Positions 1 through 12,500 of a DNA stretch of 64,000 nt are shown one piece after another. This DNA comes from Coprinus comatus. Taxonomy: Eukaryota > Basidiomycota > Agaricomycetes > Agaricales > Agaricaceae. The position numbers and the translations under genes were made by a program. A model generated the notes under the pieces. That model had not been told where the DNA came from and made no database searches. It saw only the letters and a program-made list of their open reading frames with translations. The DNA is taken from contig JAWPGT010000046.1 of the NCBI GenBank assembly GCA_034638255.1, positions 1 to 64,000 on the forward strand. Direction: 5' to 3'. Within the stretch, counting starts at the first letter, position 1; each line of letters starts with the position of its first letter.

Positions 1-1
1 T

Positions 2-380
2 GCAAGACAGGAACATGCTCGTCTTGAAGTTGAGAATGCTGAAGATGATTTGGTCCAGAAGACAGAAGTTGCTATTACTCTTATGAAGACTGTTCTTGAG
101 AACGTATGTGTTATCTTTTTGTTATGTTGATATTTGATAATAATCATGTTTCTAACCCCTATCTCCACATACCGTAGCCTGAACCTCTCAAAAACCTTAA
201 TGAACTCGCTAAAGCTCAATTGATCTACTTCTCTTCGGCTGCCGAATCACTTTCTTCTGTTCAAGGTGAAATCGAAGAACTTAGTGTTGCGGCTGAAGGA
301 GAATACAGGTTAGTTTTCTCTTTCTTCGTGGTTGATAACATATACTGATTTATGTGTTCAGGAAGTCCCGCGATCACTAA
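2..380 (+). CDS. BAR-domain protein, C-terminal part (5' end outside window)
   Basis: Three exons (2-103, 178-308, 362-380) read through two GT-AG introns and end in TAA at 378-380. The translation is a helical, charged stretch of about 83 residues (VENAEDDLVQKTEVAITLMK, then NPEPLKNLNELAKAQLIYFS, ending EYRKSRDH). This pattern, with its AQLIYFSSAAE helix, matches the last helix of fungal BAR-domain proteins of the Gvp36 / endophilin-like type, which bind curved membranes in Golgi-vesicle and endocytic traffic. The start codon and most of the BAR domain lie upstream of the window. The family assignment rests on recalled similarity of the last helix only; the exon structure is directly visible. 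Confidence 0.6.
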
Positions 381-772
381 TGGTTTTCTCTCGCATTAGG
401 AGACTACAATTATGTATATGATGTGTTTTGTTTGTTGTGTTCCCGTTTAGGATTGCTAGTAAATACATGGATTAATGATGACGATGTTCATTGTTTTCTT
501 GTAGATACTTAATGTTAGAAAGAAATCACAAAAAAATGATGGGTTTGAATTATGATTATGTTGTGAAGACGTACAGTATATATGTGAGTAAGATTAGGAA
601 GAAGACGACGAAGAAAGATGTGTTGAAAATTAATGTGAGTATGTTAAATTATGAGAGTATGTATGAAGATATTGAAGAAAGAATGTGTTTTAAATAATAA
701 TGTGGTGACTAAATACCAAAATATTGGTGTTGAATTTACTGGACTTTGTCTGCACCGTCTTTTCTGTTGCTC
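381..772. other. intergenic, no gene seen
   Basis: About 390 bases downstream of the BAR gene. Only short frames without conserved character are present; AT-rich 3'-UTR-like sequence. Confidence 0.5.
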
Positions 773-1417
773 CTACTCCATAAAAAAACCACCCCATGGT
801 TTTCTTTCTCTTTCCTTTTCCCTTTCTGTAATCTCATAGTCTGCAGGAGGAGGACTAACGGACACTGTGTTCGGATCGATGTTATGATTGTTGATTAATG
901 GAACTCCAGTCGTAGTCGTAGTTGTGGTCGTCGGTGTTGGTGGTCCAACCTGAGGTGTTTCTGAATGGAATTTGTTCTCGGAGGTTCCAGTAACCGTGCC
1001 ACCCGCCAAGGTAGTATACATGTATGCACTACCAAGTCTCATATGTCCTCGACGTTTGCCATGTCTAGCTCTTCCGTGCCCATTGTTATCTTTGTTGAAT
1101 AATTTTGATTCAGAATAGTTTCCACCGATATGTGAAGGACCCCTATGTTTTAAAGGGTGGGTTTGAAGGAAATAAGAGATAAATGGTGTAGTCGAAGTAG
1201 GTGTAGTTGGTATACCATCGATGGATTCATCTTCATCCTCTGTAAAATCTCCTTCTTGATCGTTATTGTAATCGTTGTCATAATTTTCTTCAGTTTCCCA
1301 ATATGATTTGCGTAGAGCAAAAGGACTTGGACCACTTTTTTTGGGATTTCGAATGAGTGGAAATGGCCGATAGTCTGGATCTGATTGGCGGAAAAGAAGA
1401 AAGGTAGCTGGGATCAA
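773..1417 (-). CDS. possible hypothetical protein (incomplete model)
   Basis: An uninterrupted minus-strand frame of about 215 codons with no ATG. It stays open upstream to a TAA near 1472, so a 5' exon further upstream (1480-1780) would be needed. The predicted product begins with a short hydrophobic run (LVFLIPATFLLF), followed by an acidic stretch (ENYDNDYNNDQEGDFTEDED), a Thr-rich run, and a basic/acidic tail ending REKERERKPWGGFFME. A single-pass membrane protein with a low-complexity tail would fit, but I recognise no family. The overlapping minus frame at 1290-1535 is an alternative. Treat as doubtful. Confidence 0.25.
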   Translation of the reverse strand: MIPATFLLFRQSDPDYRPFPLIRNPKKSGPSPFALRKSYWETEENYDNDYNNDQEGDFTEDEDESIDGIPTTPTSTTPFISYFLQTHPLKHRGPSHIGGNYSESKLFNKDNNGHGRARHGKRRGHMRLGSAYMYTTLAGGTVTGTSENKFHSETPQVGPPTPTTTTTTTTGVPLINNHNIDPNTVSVSPPPADYEITEREKERERKPWGGFFME

Positions 1418-1535
1418 GAATACGAGCGTCTTCGATGTTGAGTGGAAGAGAATTGTAATTATTCGTGTTCGTTATGGTGGTTGTGAGGTGGGATGAGGAG
1501 TTCACGTGTGGAAAAGGGACCCGAGAAGGTGACAT

Positions 1536-2226
1536 TTGAAGGTGAAACGAGAAAGCGGGGTGGTGGGATTCGAATGCTGATCGTGGGTGGTGCCGCTTGT
1601 GGACAATGTAAGTCTACTTGCAACTTCTTTTGTGGAAGTTGTCTCGGAATAAGGGACAAGGGAGTTAAAAGATAGGAAGATGAGGAAATTGTTGACCTGG
1701 TTATATAGCAAAATTGGAATCTATTTAAGAGATTTTGAGACTGAGAAAACGTGAGTAACAACGAAAAAAAAATCTGGTCCAAGCATGTGAGAGGAGCTTT
1801 GCCAGGTGGTTGCCTCGAGGCCCCGGACCAAATCTCGGTGTCTTAGCCAAAGCTGGCAAAGGAGACCATAGCTGTAACGTCATATTCCATGCAGGGTGCG
1901 TGTGTTAATGGATTCTGGGTTTTTAGTGGGAGTCCTCCCTCAATAATTCGTTTCGGCCTAGTTGATCGGAGTGGTCAGCGTCCAACGTCTTCTTGCTTCT
2001 GGTTGAAATATTCCGAGTTCTCAGACAGAGGTCAAATTTAACGAGGGATTGGCGACTACTTGGACGAAAATCATTATACAGGTTGTTCTCGGACCGTCAT
2101 ACCTGTAAACTCCAGAATCATGCATATATATGGAAGTGAAAAAGACTGCCTGCCATGAATAGCCACGATGATATAAAATACAGGATCCGAGAGAGAAGAT
2201 GCATTAAGAAAGAGGATAGTGGTAGA
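1536..2226. other. intergenic, no supported gene
   Basis: Region between the doubtful ORF and the 3' end of the p24 gene. It may contain a missing 5' exon of the ORF at 773-1417; otherwise nothing recognisable. Confidence 0.4.
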
Positions 2227-3126
2227 TTACACCTTGTAACGACGACCTGTTTTGGTGAAGAATGTTTGTAGGATATATACCTGGAAGCTAGGAGCAGATG
2301 AGTGCCTCATTTGTTTCGGATAGTGATAACCTTACACAGCCATCCCAATCACAGCCGAACTCTCGAAGATCGCGTACCAGAAAAGTCGGCTGTATATAGT
2401 TAATACAAAGAGAATGCGAGGGTGGGCGGTGGGGAACTTACTCTTGAGTAGACTTGACAACAGAAAAGCCGCGGTTTTCGGAAGTGTGGAAGCTAAATGT
2501 CGACATGAGCTATGAGTTAGACCTTGGACTCAAACCAATTACTCACTGTTTTTGTAGACGCTTGATGCTCGAGAGCATACCGTTTAGGCGGAATATACTT
2601 TCTTCCAAAGGACTAGTATGCTCTGATATTTGACCGGGCTTGGCTGGAGCATCACGTCTGGGTTCGCTCTCGACCATAATGTCGAAATCAATGAGCTTGT
2701 CGGTGAGGGTTGACATATCATTCTCGAAGCAGAAGGCATATTCGCCGATGGTATTTGCGGTCAAGACATAGTCTCCTTGGCGTTCGCGTTCGCCGTTGAG
2801 GATAACCTTGTCATTTGGATCTTTAACTTCAAAGTCGATATCGAAGGAGCCTCCAGATTGCACCTAGACATGCGTTTAGGTAAATATGTAGTTGTGGGTC
2901 CAGTGTGGGTGTATTACTAACAGCAAAGTAGAACTGGAAGGCAGTTAGCACAAGTCGTATTACATTTACAACACGTATTGATGCTTACACCCATCTTCTC
3001 ACCGGCCTTGTCTACATCTGCATAGAAACAGATCTTCTCATGAGGTGCTATCAGAGTCGTGAGTGCTGAGGCGTTGGCGGTTAGAGCAAGAGAGAAAACG
3101 AGAAATAAAGATAGAATGGGGGACAT
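2227..3126 (-). CDS. p24/emp24-family cargo receptor (GOLD domain)
   Basis: Six exons (3126-2989, 2933-2922, 2863-2547, 2492-2442, 2389-2338, 2280-2227) give 207 residues, the normal length for p24 proteins. Order: signal peptide (SPILSLFLVFSLALTANASA), GOLD domain with the two family cysteines (EKICFYAD and EYAFCFEND), coiled-coil region (SPLEESIFRLNGMLSSIKRL), the p24 signature YFHT/ENR (here HFHTSENRGFSVVKSTQ), one transmembrane helix and a short cytoplasmic tail ending FFTKTGRRYKV. The FF plus basic residues of the tail match COPII/COPI sorting signals. p24 proteins cycle between ER and Golgi and select cargo such as GPI-anchored proteins. Exon 2 is only 12 nt (FYFA) but is required for the conserved GFYFAVQ block. 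The subfamily is not assigned. Confidence 0.93.
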
Positions 3127-3251
3127 TGCTGCATAAGTCTCTCTGGCTGTAAACCATGATGACACGAACGTCCTCGGCACTTTCCGAGAGACCAAGCAGG
3201 GACAAACATCAGGGAGATTTTACCCCTGAAATCCAATTTATTATCTCTGCG
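3127..3251. promoter_or_regulatory. shared divergent promoter, p24 gene / Rua1-like gene
   Basis: Only 125 bp separate the two divergent start codons (3126 on minus, 3252 on plus), so 5' UTRs and promoters must overlap or be very short. No specific factor site is claimed. Confidence 0.5.
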
Positions 3252-5241
3252 ATGAACTTCCAGTATCTCCACCCAGATGACCATGGCCCGCCTCCCCCCT
3301 CTTTCCTTCCAGAAAGCATATCAAGGGTACTCACGCCTTGGAACTATCTCTCAGTGTCCCCTGCTCCTCAAAAACAACGCCTGTCGGCTCCCATTCGTAC
3401 TTTGCTTGATACTCCCTCGCCACGCTCAATTACTGTCCGGGAGGCCTCGCGCACACCTGGCTATCTTGGGACTGACCCAGGGAATGTACTTCCAAGCACT
3501 CCATTCGAAAAACAGTTTGGTGTTTCTATGTCTCCAATTTGGCTCCAACCTCTGCTTCAAGAAGTATCACCGGTAGTTCGTGCATCTCTTTCTCAGAATG
3601 AAAGTCTCGCTTCCTCTCCGAATGGTCCCCAGGCTCCTCCCACTAGAAATCGCTCTGCAGACTCCATAATAATAGATGAACTACTGTACCCTTCTGATGA
3701 AGATGAGATGAAGACGGAGACGAAGACGAAGACGAAGACGAAGATGAGGACGACAATGAAAATAGCGAAGACCAATCCTCTGATGATGATAATCCATTCT
3801 TGCGTAGACTTAATTCGATGGCCCCCACTTCTCCCGCTAGCTCTGCCTCACCAATACGCTCAGTTCAGGCTCTTCCCCTTCAGTCTCCTTGCAAGCTCGT
3901 GCCTACTTCTACACCCCCCTCGCCAATATTGGTAGAGTCAAATATTTCGCAAAGCTTTACCACCATTGAAAAGATCAAAACTGAAAATATCACAACTCCT
4001 TTGCGTCAAACCACAATTGCTTCTCCTCTGACACCTTTGACACCTCTGACTCCCATAACTGCATCTCCTGGCTCACCAAAATTTGTTTCTCGGCGAACCA
4101 CTCGCTCCTCTACACACAAAAAGCGTACTCTTGATTTGGATACCTCACCTACTCTAGCGCCTTCGAAAAGACCCAGGCTATCTCTCAGGAACCGATCTCG
4201 ACGAAAAGTTATATCCGATTCTCCTTCTAGCCCAACTTTGACCAACGATGTATTATACCTTCAAGCCTCTTCTCCTGCTCAGAAACCTAGATATGAGGCA
4301 ACATACACTACTCGTTCATTTCCCAAAGACATTCAAATCTCACCAAAATTCCCTCTATTCTATCGGCGTTACCCTATTAGTTCTTACTTCCAGCCACCGG
4401 GATTCAAGTAAGTGGGGCGGATTGATACTAACTTTGCTCATGTCTCATTTCATAGTACACCTCTTTTGTTATTTAATCGTCGGGATCCAGGTGGTATTTA
4501 CAACCCTCCACGGAGTGTATTTGATCTTTATACACCACGGTTTGTAAAAGGAAAAGGTCCAGGAAAACTAGGACTATGTCCAATATGCATCGAATCGCAC
4601 GAGCGAGGGGGTGAGAATAAGAAGGTTTGGCTCGCTATGAAATTCAGCGCTTTCAAGTGGTGAGTTGTATTTGAAAACTTCGCTTAAAATAGACGCTCAG
4701 ATCATGATATCAGAGTTCAAGAATTTATCTCTTACCGAATTTCATTCATCATCACTGTTTCAAAAATTTAGCTATCACATGCAGTATGCACATGGTGCGT
4801 TCCAGATTACGCCGTTTTATGCCCTTGTTCATAGTTGAGCAGGCATTTCTGCTGCAACAGGACAGCCCTTTGCCCCTCCTGATTCATTCAGGATTGTGGC
4901 AAGGCCAAACGCAGCAAAAAAGGAACGGAAGGAAATTCAGCAAGGACACTGCCAGAAATGTAGGAAGTGGGTGTTCGTAGAGGGTGTAAAGGACGTGGAG
5001 AGCAAGGTATGTGTTCAGAATGGGTATTACATAGGGTCCTGACTGATGACATTCTCAGGTCAAAGAGCTCATATGGTAAGCGTTCAGTTTTTGTGAATAC
5101 TTACAGTCTTCCGATATTCTGGGCAGGTGGAAACACACTGCATCTTGTTATCATGATGTTCCTGGCGGTGACAACGAGCACGATTGTTTTGAGAAGGATG
5201 CAGTGTTCGAGATCATGGAACAGTACTATGTAAAGTCGTAG
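3252..5241 (+). CDS. Rua1-type transcription regulator (C-terminal zinc-binding domain), apparent frameshift
   Basis: Exons 3252-4407, 4456-4659, 4772-4794, 4843-5006, 5059-5075 and 5127-5241. The N-terminal ~380 residues are Ser/Pro/Thr-rich with an acidic patch and a basic patch (HKKRTLDL, KRPRLSLRNRSRRK) that looks like a nuclear localisation signal. The last ~190 residues carry the Rua1 C-terminal domain: GLCPICIE, then WLAMKFSAFKCYHMQYAHG, GQPFAPP, CQKCRKW and WKHTASCH. This supports zinc binding through the Cys/His pairs. Rua1 of Ustilago controls ustilagic acid synthesis; the target here is unknown. The exons total 1679 nt and the reading frame changes inside a GAx-rich repeat near 3700-3720; one extra base would make 560 codons. 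No intron explains the shift, so it is either a sequencing indel or a recent lesion. Confidence 0.8.
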
Positions 5242-5398
5242 AGATCGGTATGAGATTCATGGAGTGTGCTAAGCTCGATGCATTAGAATAATCGTTGCGG
5301 GCTGGTATACATTGTAAATAAGGACAGTGAGCACATGAGCACGATAGATAGCCAAGCAGAAGGAGTGAGTAATAAAAAGAGTTCGGTATCAGTGTCCT

Positions 5399-6158
5399 TC
5401 AGAGTATGGTGCACTTGCGCTCCTTGACCACCCTTCCCCATCGTCCCTTCATGCTCTCTTTGAGAGCGAGCGCAAAGACGTCCTTCACACCAACACCAGT
5501 CTTAGCCGAACATTCGACGTATTTGGCTTGAATACTCCTGGCAATTTCCTGTCCTTGCTCCGTAGTAACAGGGAATTGGCCCTGGGCGCTCAGCATTCGG
5601 CGCGTTTGTTCGTCCGTTCGCAGGTCTGTCTTTGTAGCAACTAGGATTCGGGGTACGGACTCGCAGAAGTGGGTTACTTCTGGATTCCACTGCAAAGAAG
5701 ATATGGTCAATGTCAAAGGTTGAGTAAGTGAGAGAGAGGGGCGGACCTTGTCAGCGACATTTGCCAGACTTGTTGGAAAGTCTACGGAAAAGACGATGAG
5801 AATGACATCGGATTCTGGATAGCTCAGGGGACGGAGGCGGTCGTATTCCTCTTGTCCAGCAGTATCCCATAGAGCGAGCTCTATCTGCTTGCCTTCAAAG
5901 TGGACTTGGGTAACGTAGTTCTCAAAGACGGTGGGTATGTATGCCTGTGGTGTACTGTGTGAGCTGGAGTACGCTGTTGAGTTGAGTGTGACCGACTTCG
6001 GGGAATCTGTTTTCCGCATAAACTATGAGAAGGCAGGTCTTTCCGCAACCACCTGTCAGAACGCGTCAGACGAGTAGATAGAAGATGGGTGGTCATGTAC
6101 CATCGCCAACGACGACGAGCTTCTTCTTGAGGTCTGGTCTTCGTAGTGGCGTCGTCAT
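5399..6158 (-). CDS. rho3: Rho-family small GTPase, Rho3-like
   Basis: Four exons (6158-6101, 6052-5997, 5944-5747, 5689-5399) give exactly 200 residues. G1 P-loop is GDGGCGKT; switch I is IPTVFENYV; G3 is WDTAGQEEYDRLRPLSYP; G4 is TKTDLR; G5 is ECSAKTG. A basic stretch is followed by the C-terminal box CTIL, which predicts geranylgeranylation because the last residue is Leu. Such GTPases steer polarised exocytosis and actin at the plasma membrane. The small N-terminal extension (TTPLRRPDLKKK) and sequence are closest to fungal Rho3 as I recall it, but Rho2 or Rho4 cannot be excluded without alignment. Introns are 48-57 bp. Confidence 0.88.
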
Positions 6159-6262
6159 TAAGGGGGGGAGTGGGTATGTATGTATGTATGTTCAACTCTA
6201 AACAGAAATAAACTCGATTTCCACATCCACATCACGTGACCATATTAAACTAGTATCTCTAA

Positions 6263-9200
6263 CTACAAATCATCCTCAGGCCCTTCCTCGATCATCTTTG
6301 CATAATCCTCATAGCTGGCAAACTTGGGCAATGCTCGCAATTTCTTGCGTTGCTTGTTTTTTTCTTCATTCCGTTTGCGCTTGTTCGATTCATTCGCTAC
6401 AATTCCTCCCCATTCTTCCTCCTCCGAGTCTGTTCCGTCATAGGCAATGAGTCCTTCAGGGAGGTCGTCCAAGGGAACAAGATCCTCATTATCAGAGTCT
6501 TCCACCAATGATAATACATCACTTGCGCCATCTTCGTTTTCGTTTTCACCCGAACCGGCGCTTTCACTATCATCCTCGTTGGGAACCTCATCTTCCTCAT
6601 CTTCACTGGCCATGGCGGCATCAAAGTCGGAAGGTAAGTCATCGTCGTCATCCACATCACTATCCTCAAGTAGGTCCTCGTCTTCACCTTCTGTAGGCAT
6701 AGTTGCTTTCATGACCTTGATTATTTGCGTTAGACAAGAGAATATGAAGAGTTTTACGACTACTCACCTTCCAGATTTCATCTTCTTCGGGATCACTACC
6801 TTCATCATCACCATCAACATCATTTTCTTCAGCATCAGCATCCTTTTGTTCCTCATCCTGCTTATCTTCTCCCTCTTCTCCCTCTTCCTCTTCCTTTTCC
6901 TCTTCCTCCTCTTCTTCGTCACCCTTGCCAAATGACCTCTTCTGTTTGCGTTCCATTTCATCCTTGCGGTTAAAGTATTTATGGAAGAACATTTGATCTG
7001 CGGGTATTTCAGATTCTTTCTTCTTCCAGAACCCGGGTTGGTTCACTTGAGTTTGAGGAACTTCACCCTTTCTCAGTTTAACACCTTCAATTGAACTACC
7101 GGCAGGCTGCATAGCGCTTGCACCTACAATTGGTTGTAAAAACAGACTGCTGAATTATAAGAAATAATCATACCTTTGCCTTCAATACCAGCCGCACGTT
7201 TCTTTGGATTCTTGTATACAAAACGGTCCAGGAAATGAGAAAGTGTATTTTGGGAAAGGTCTGCGGTCGCGGTCAATGGTTGTGCCAAAAGTAGCTGACG
7301 AGCAAGAAGGGATATCGTTGGGTGATAATGATACAGCAGAGGAGTCTAAAAATAGTCAGACCGGTTTTTAGGGGCGACCTAACAAGCGTACCAATTCCCA
7401 AAGAGCAGAATTACCCGCATGAGCATATAAAGGCTCTCTTTTCTTAGCGTCATACTTTTCACCTTTAGTGAGTTTTGGTGCATCAAAGATGAGTGAGCGG
7501 AGGCCTGGAACGGAGCTGAATAGCTTTTACAGGTACTTGTTAGTTTTTCAGCCAATATGGTTGAAGGAAAAGTTACCTCGCCCAGAAGATATAGACCGCC
7601 AGCAACGAATTCTGTGGCCCCACTACCACCACTTGCAAGGATCTGAACGAACCGTTTTATTAATGCCTTTTTCCTTTCGCCTGTTGTATCAGGATCCGCT
7701 TTGATTGATTTATACAATAGATTGAGGTACATGGCCTGTTTGGATGATGTGCCTAGGCGAGAGTCATGAAGTGAATCGTACAAGGTACGGAAATAACGAT
7801 CGACAATGGGTTTTGCAGATGCGGAAGATGTATGGGAAAGTGATTGGCAGATTTGTTGAATGAGTACGAGTGCTTGGAGGGAGATATTGAAGGTAGATTT
7901 GTGGGTTATGAGAAATAGGGTATCCAGATGTGCATGGATTCTAGTACTTGTTATATACAGCTTGTACGCAGTATCGAGAACCGACTTACTTTGTGTCACC
8001 GGTTTCGATTTTTGCGAAGGGTAGAGCTCGATTTACGCCGGTCAACAGGGCAGAAATAAGTTTGGAGTTGGAGTCCTCGACCTCTACGAACCCAGCTGCA
8101 CCACCGGTTTCTTTTGCCTTCTTGCCTTTGGATTTAGTCTGTTTGACCATTATGCGGCCTTTTTTGTCTTTTTGTACTTCACCATCTTTTTCGAGAACCT
8201 TCTCATCGCCATCTTCTTCACTGGGTTTATCTGACAAGGAGCCGAGGACATCCTTGAAAAGCTCAAAGTAGATGTCGATCAAACGTACGGCAACTTCACG
8301 ATCACTTTGAGAAGGCGTGAGTACGATTTGATTGAAAGTAATTGTAGCATAGTATTGAGCGTGAATATTACGGGGTTTCTTTTCTTGTGGAGGTTTTGTG
8401 GTATGTTCTGGGGAGGAGAATCGGATGTGTTTGTTGGCAGGTGTAGTGGTAGAAGTGGAAGGAGCGGATGGTTTGAGGACTAACGATATGATTTCACGAA
8501 CGATTATGGACTTCATAGACGGATGTGTTTGAAGGATTTGAAGTAGGTGATATGATGCTTTTGAGCATATTGATTTTGAGTTATCTCCCTGAAGTTGTGT
8601 GAGTTGGTGTATTGTTGTGTGTATGAATTTACATACGAGTTTGTTAACAAATAGGCGGAGAAGATTTTGTTCTTGCTCTGGCTTGTCTTTTAGAAGGGTA
8701 AATAGGAGAGTGATGGTTTGTGTTCGAACGTATGGCAAAGGATCTAGGGATAACGACTATCCATGTACTAAGCGGATTGTAACGAGGAAGTATGGGGATT
8801 ACGATACCTCTAAAATTTGAAGAATGGAAAAGAAATATTTCTTAAGCCAGTCTTCAAAGTACCAGATCAATATATACTCGTCGGTGACATCAGGGTGAAG
8901 TAAAGGCTGGTCGCGGAAATATCTGGTGAAGATGAGATTAATGAGGCATATTACAAAAATTGAACCCACTTCAGTTTCCTGTCTGGTGCTCCTCCACCAA
9001 CCCACCAATCGACAATGCATCTCAGAGCCTTCAAACTTTCGTCTCGACCACCACCGCCTTTTCCTGCCATACCCTTGAGAATATCCAATGCCTTAGTGTT
9101 GTGTACCGGACTGCTTTGGACGAGCAAAGTCAAAGCACTGAGCCTATCTGACAGAGTACCAGAGTGGATAACTTTGGAGAAAAATCCAGCTTCAGAGGAT

Positions 9201-9376
9201 GAAGAAGAGGACGAGAGGAATAGCTGAGTATCATTTTGAAGGAGAGAAGCACCACGTTCAGTTAAATAATTTATCTGCGTAGCTGTGGGCGTCTGCGTTT
9301 CCGTAGGTTTCAGAGGTGGTAGATAGTTGTGCCATATGGAGGTTGCCGGGAGCACTAGCTTTCCTCTGTTCGCCAT
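6263..9376 (-). CDS. mak21: ribosome biogenesis protein Mak21/Noc1 (CBF domain)
   Basis: Multi-exon minus-strand gene starting MANRGKLVLP at 9376 and ending YAKMIEEGPEDDL at 6263. The N-terminal third holds the conserved helical repeats (LSDRLSALTLLVQ, LKALRCIVDWW, DEYILIWYFEDWLKKYFF, PYVRTQTITLLFTLLKD). The middle has the CBF/Mak21 domain with HIRF...KPRNIHAQYYATI, VRLIDIYFELFKD and the later YHYHPTISLLARQLLL and LDRFVYKNPKK blocks. The C-terminal third is strongly acidic with Glu/Asp runs and a final basic KRKRNEEKNKQRKK patch. Noc1 forms a heterodimer with Noc2 on early 60S pre-ribosomes in the nucleolus; the human counterpart is CEBPZ. It is divergent from the helicase gene, and both act in ribosome assembly (the Prp43 family also works on pre-rRNA). 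Individual exon edges were not all refined. Confidence 0.9.
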
Positions 9377-9502
9377 GGCCGTCGACGAACAGACAGAGAT
9401 TTATTTACTTTAATCATTTTCATCACGGGGTCAGTCACGTGAGAGCCCCAATTTTCTTTTGGATACTAAGTTGTTGATGACTGGATCAAACACCATCGAC
9501 AA
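9377..9502. promoter_or_regulatory. shared divergent promoter, mak21 / prp43
   Basis: The start codons of mak21 (9376, minus) and the Prp43-like gene (9503, plus) are 126 bp apart. It contains CACGTGA near 9436. Pairing of two ribosome-biogenesis genes suggests coregulation (inference). Confidence 0.45.
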
Positions 9503-11695
<2,193 letters not shown>

Positions 11696-12116
11696 GAGGC
11701 TTGTGTAATAGATGATGATTGTATAGTGATTAGCTTTTGACAGGTTTTGGATTGTCAAAGAACACTAATTAGCCATATCAGGAGTTAGGACCTCCAAATA
11801 TCCTATAACACTATTAAGGATAGTTGAATTCCAATGCTGTAGCCTTACTTAGTTAAAGTTCATATGTCCTAAGATTTATTGAGAAAAGCTGGAAACCTTT
11901 ACCAGAATTTCATATGCTTTTTGAGAGATAGTCCATTAGTAAGGGGGTGGCTTATTATTGGGGGGAGAAATAGCCAATGAACAGAGGTGGGGTGTGTTCA
12001 TTAACTAAAGGTGTTACAACAACAAAATGGTTTTTATGTATAATCTAATAATAACTTATATTTCCTCCCATATCATAGTAATCATTGATGGTGTCTACTC
12101 TAGGGATTGTCAATAA
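11696..12116. other. intergenic, 3' flank of the helicase
   Basis: AT-rich sequence ending in AATAA (12112-12116), the left target-site duplication of gypsy-A. No coding signal seen. Confidence 0.6.
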
Positions 12117-12481
12117 TGTAAGGGCGACTCACGTTGGCGACAAACGGCCCGACAACTAGTGAGGAATCCAAAGTTATATTTGATCGGAAACATATTATAG
12201 AGCAGATACAACATACCTAGCGAGGAATCCAAAGAGAAAGAGTTGGGGATTCACTCGCACAGGCTACACACAATATATACTACTATACAAACAGAGACGC
12301 CAGCTATTGTCCTCAGGGATGTCGTAACATGGACAATGGGAACAATGGGGGACGAGTCACGTGAGGGGGCAAGTCGTGAAAGCGTGAAGTTGGGAGGTGT
12401 TCCGATGGAAGTCGGAACATCGGAGGATCAGTCGGTAGTCGGTGTGTCGGTGTAAGGGTCAGTGAGGAAGGTCCCCTTACA
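12117..12481 (-). repeat. gypsy-A 3' LTR
   Basis: 365 bp, TG...CA ends with 7-bp inverted termini TGTAAGG/CCTTACA; matches the copy at 17915-18279 along its whole length. Confidence 0.95.
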
Positions 12482-12500
12482 TCTATCCCCCCTTCTAGGG
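12482..12500 (-). other. gypsy-A polypurine tract
   Basis: On the minus strand AGAAGGGGGGATAGAT runs up to the 3' LTR, as expected of the plus-strand DNA primer. Confidence 0.75.

Noticed and set aside
491..839. Two short plus-strand frames after the BAR gene
   Set aside because: No splice context, no conserved composition, and they lie in AT-rich 3' flank.
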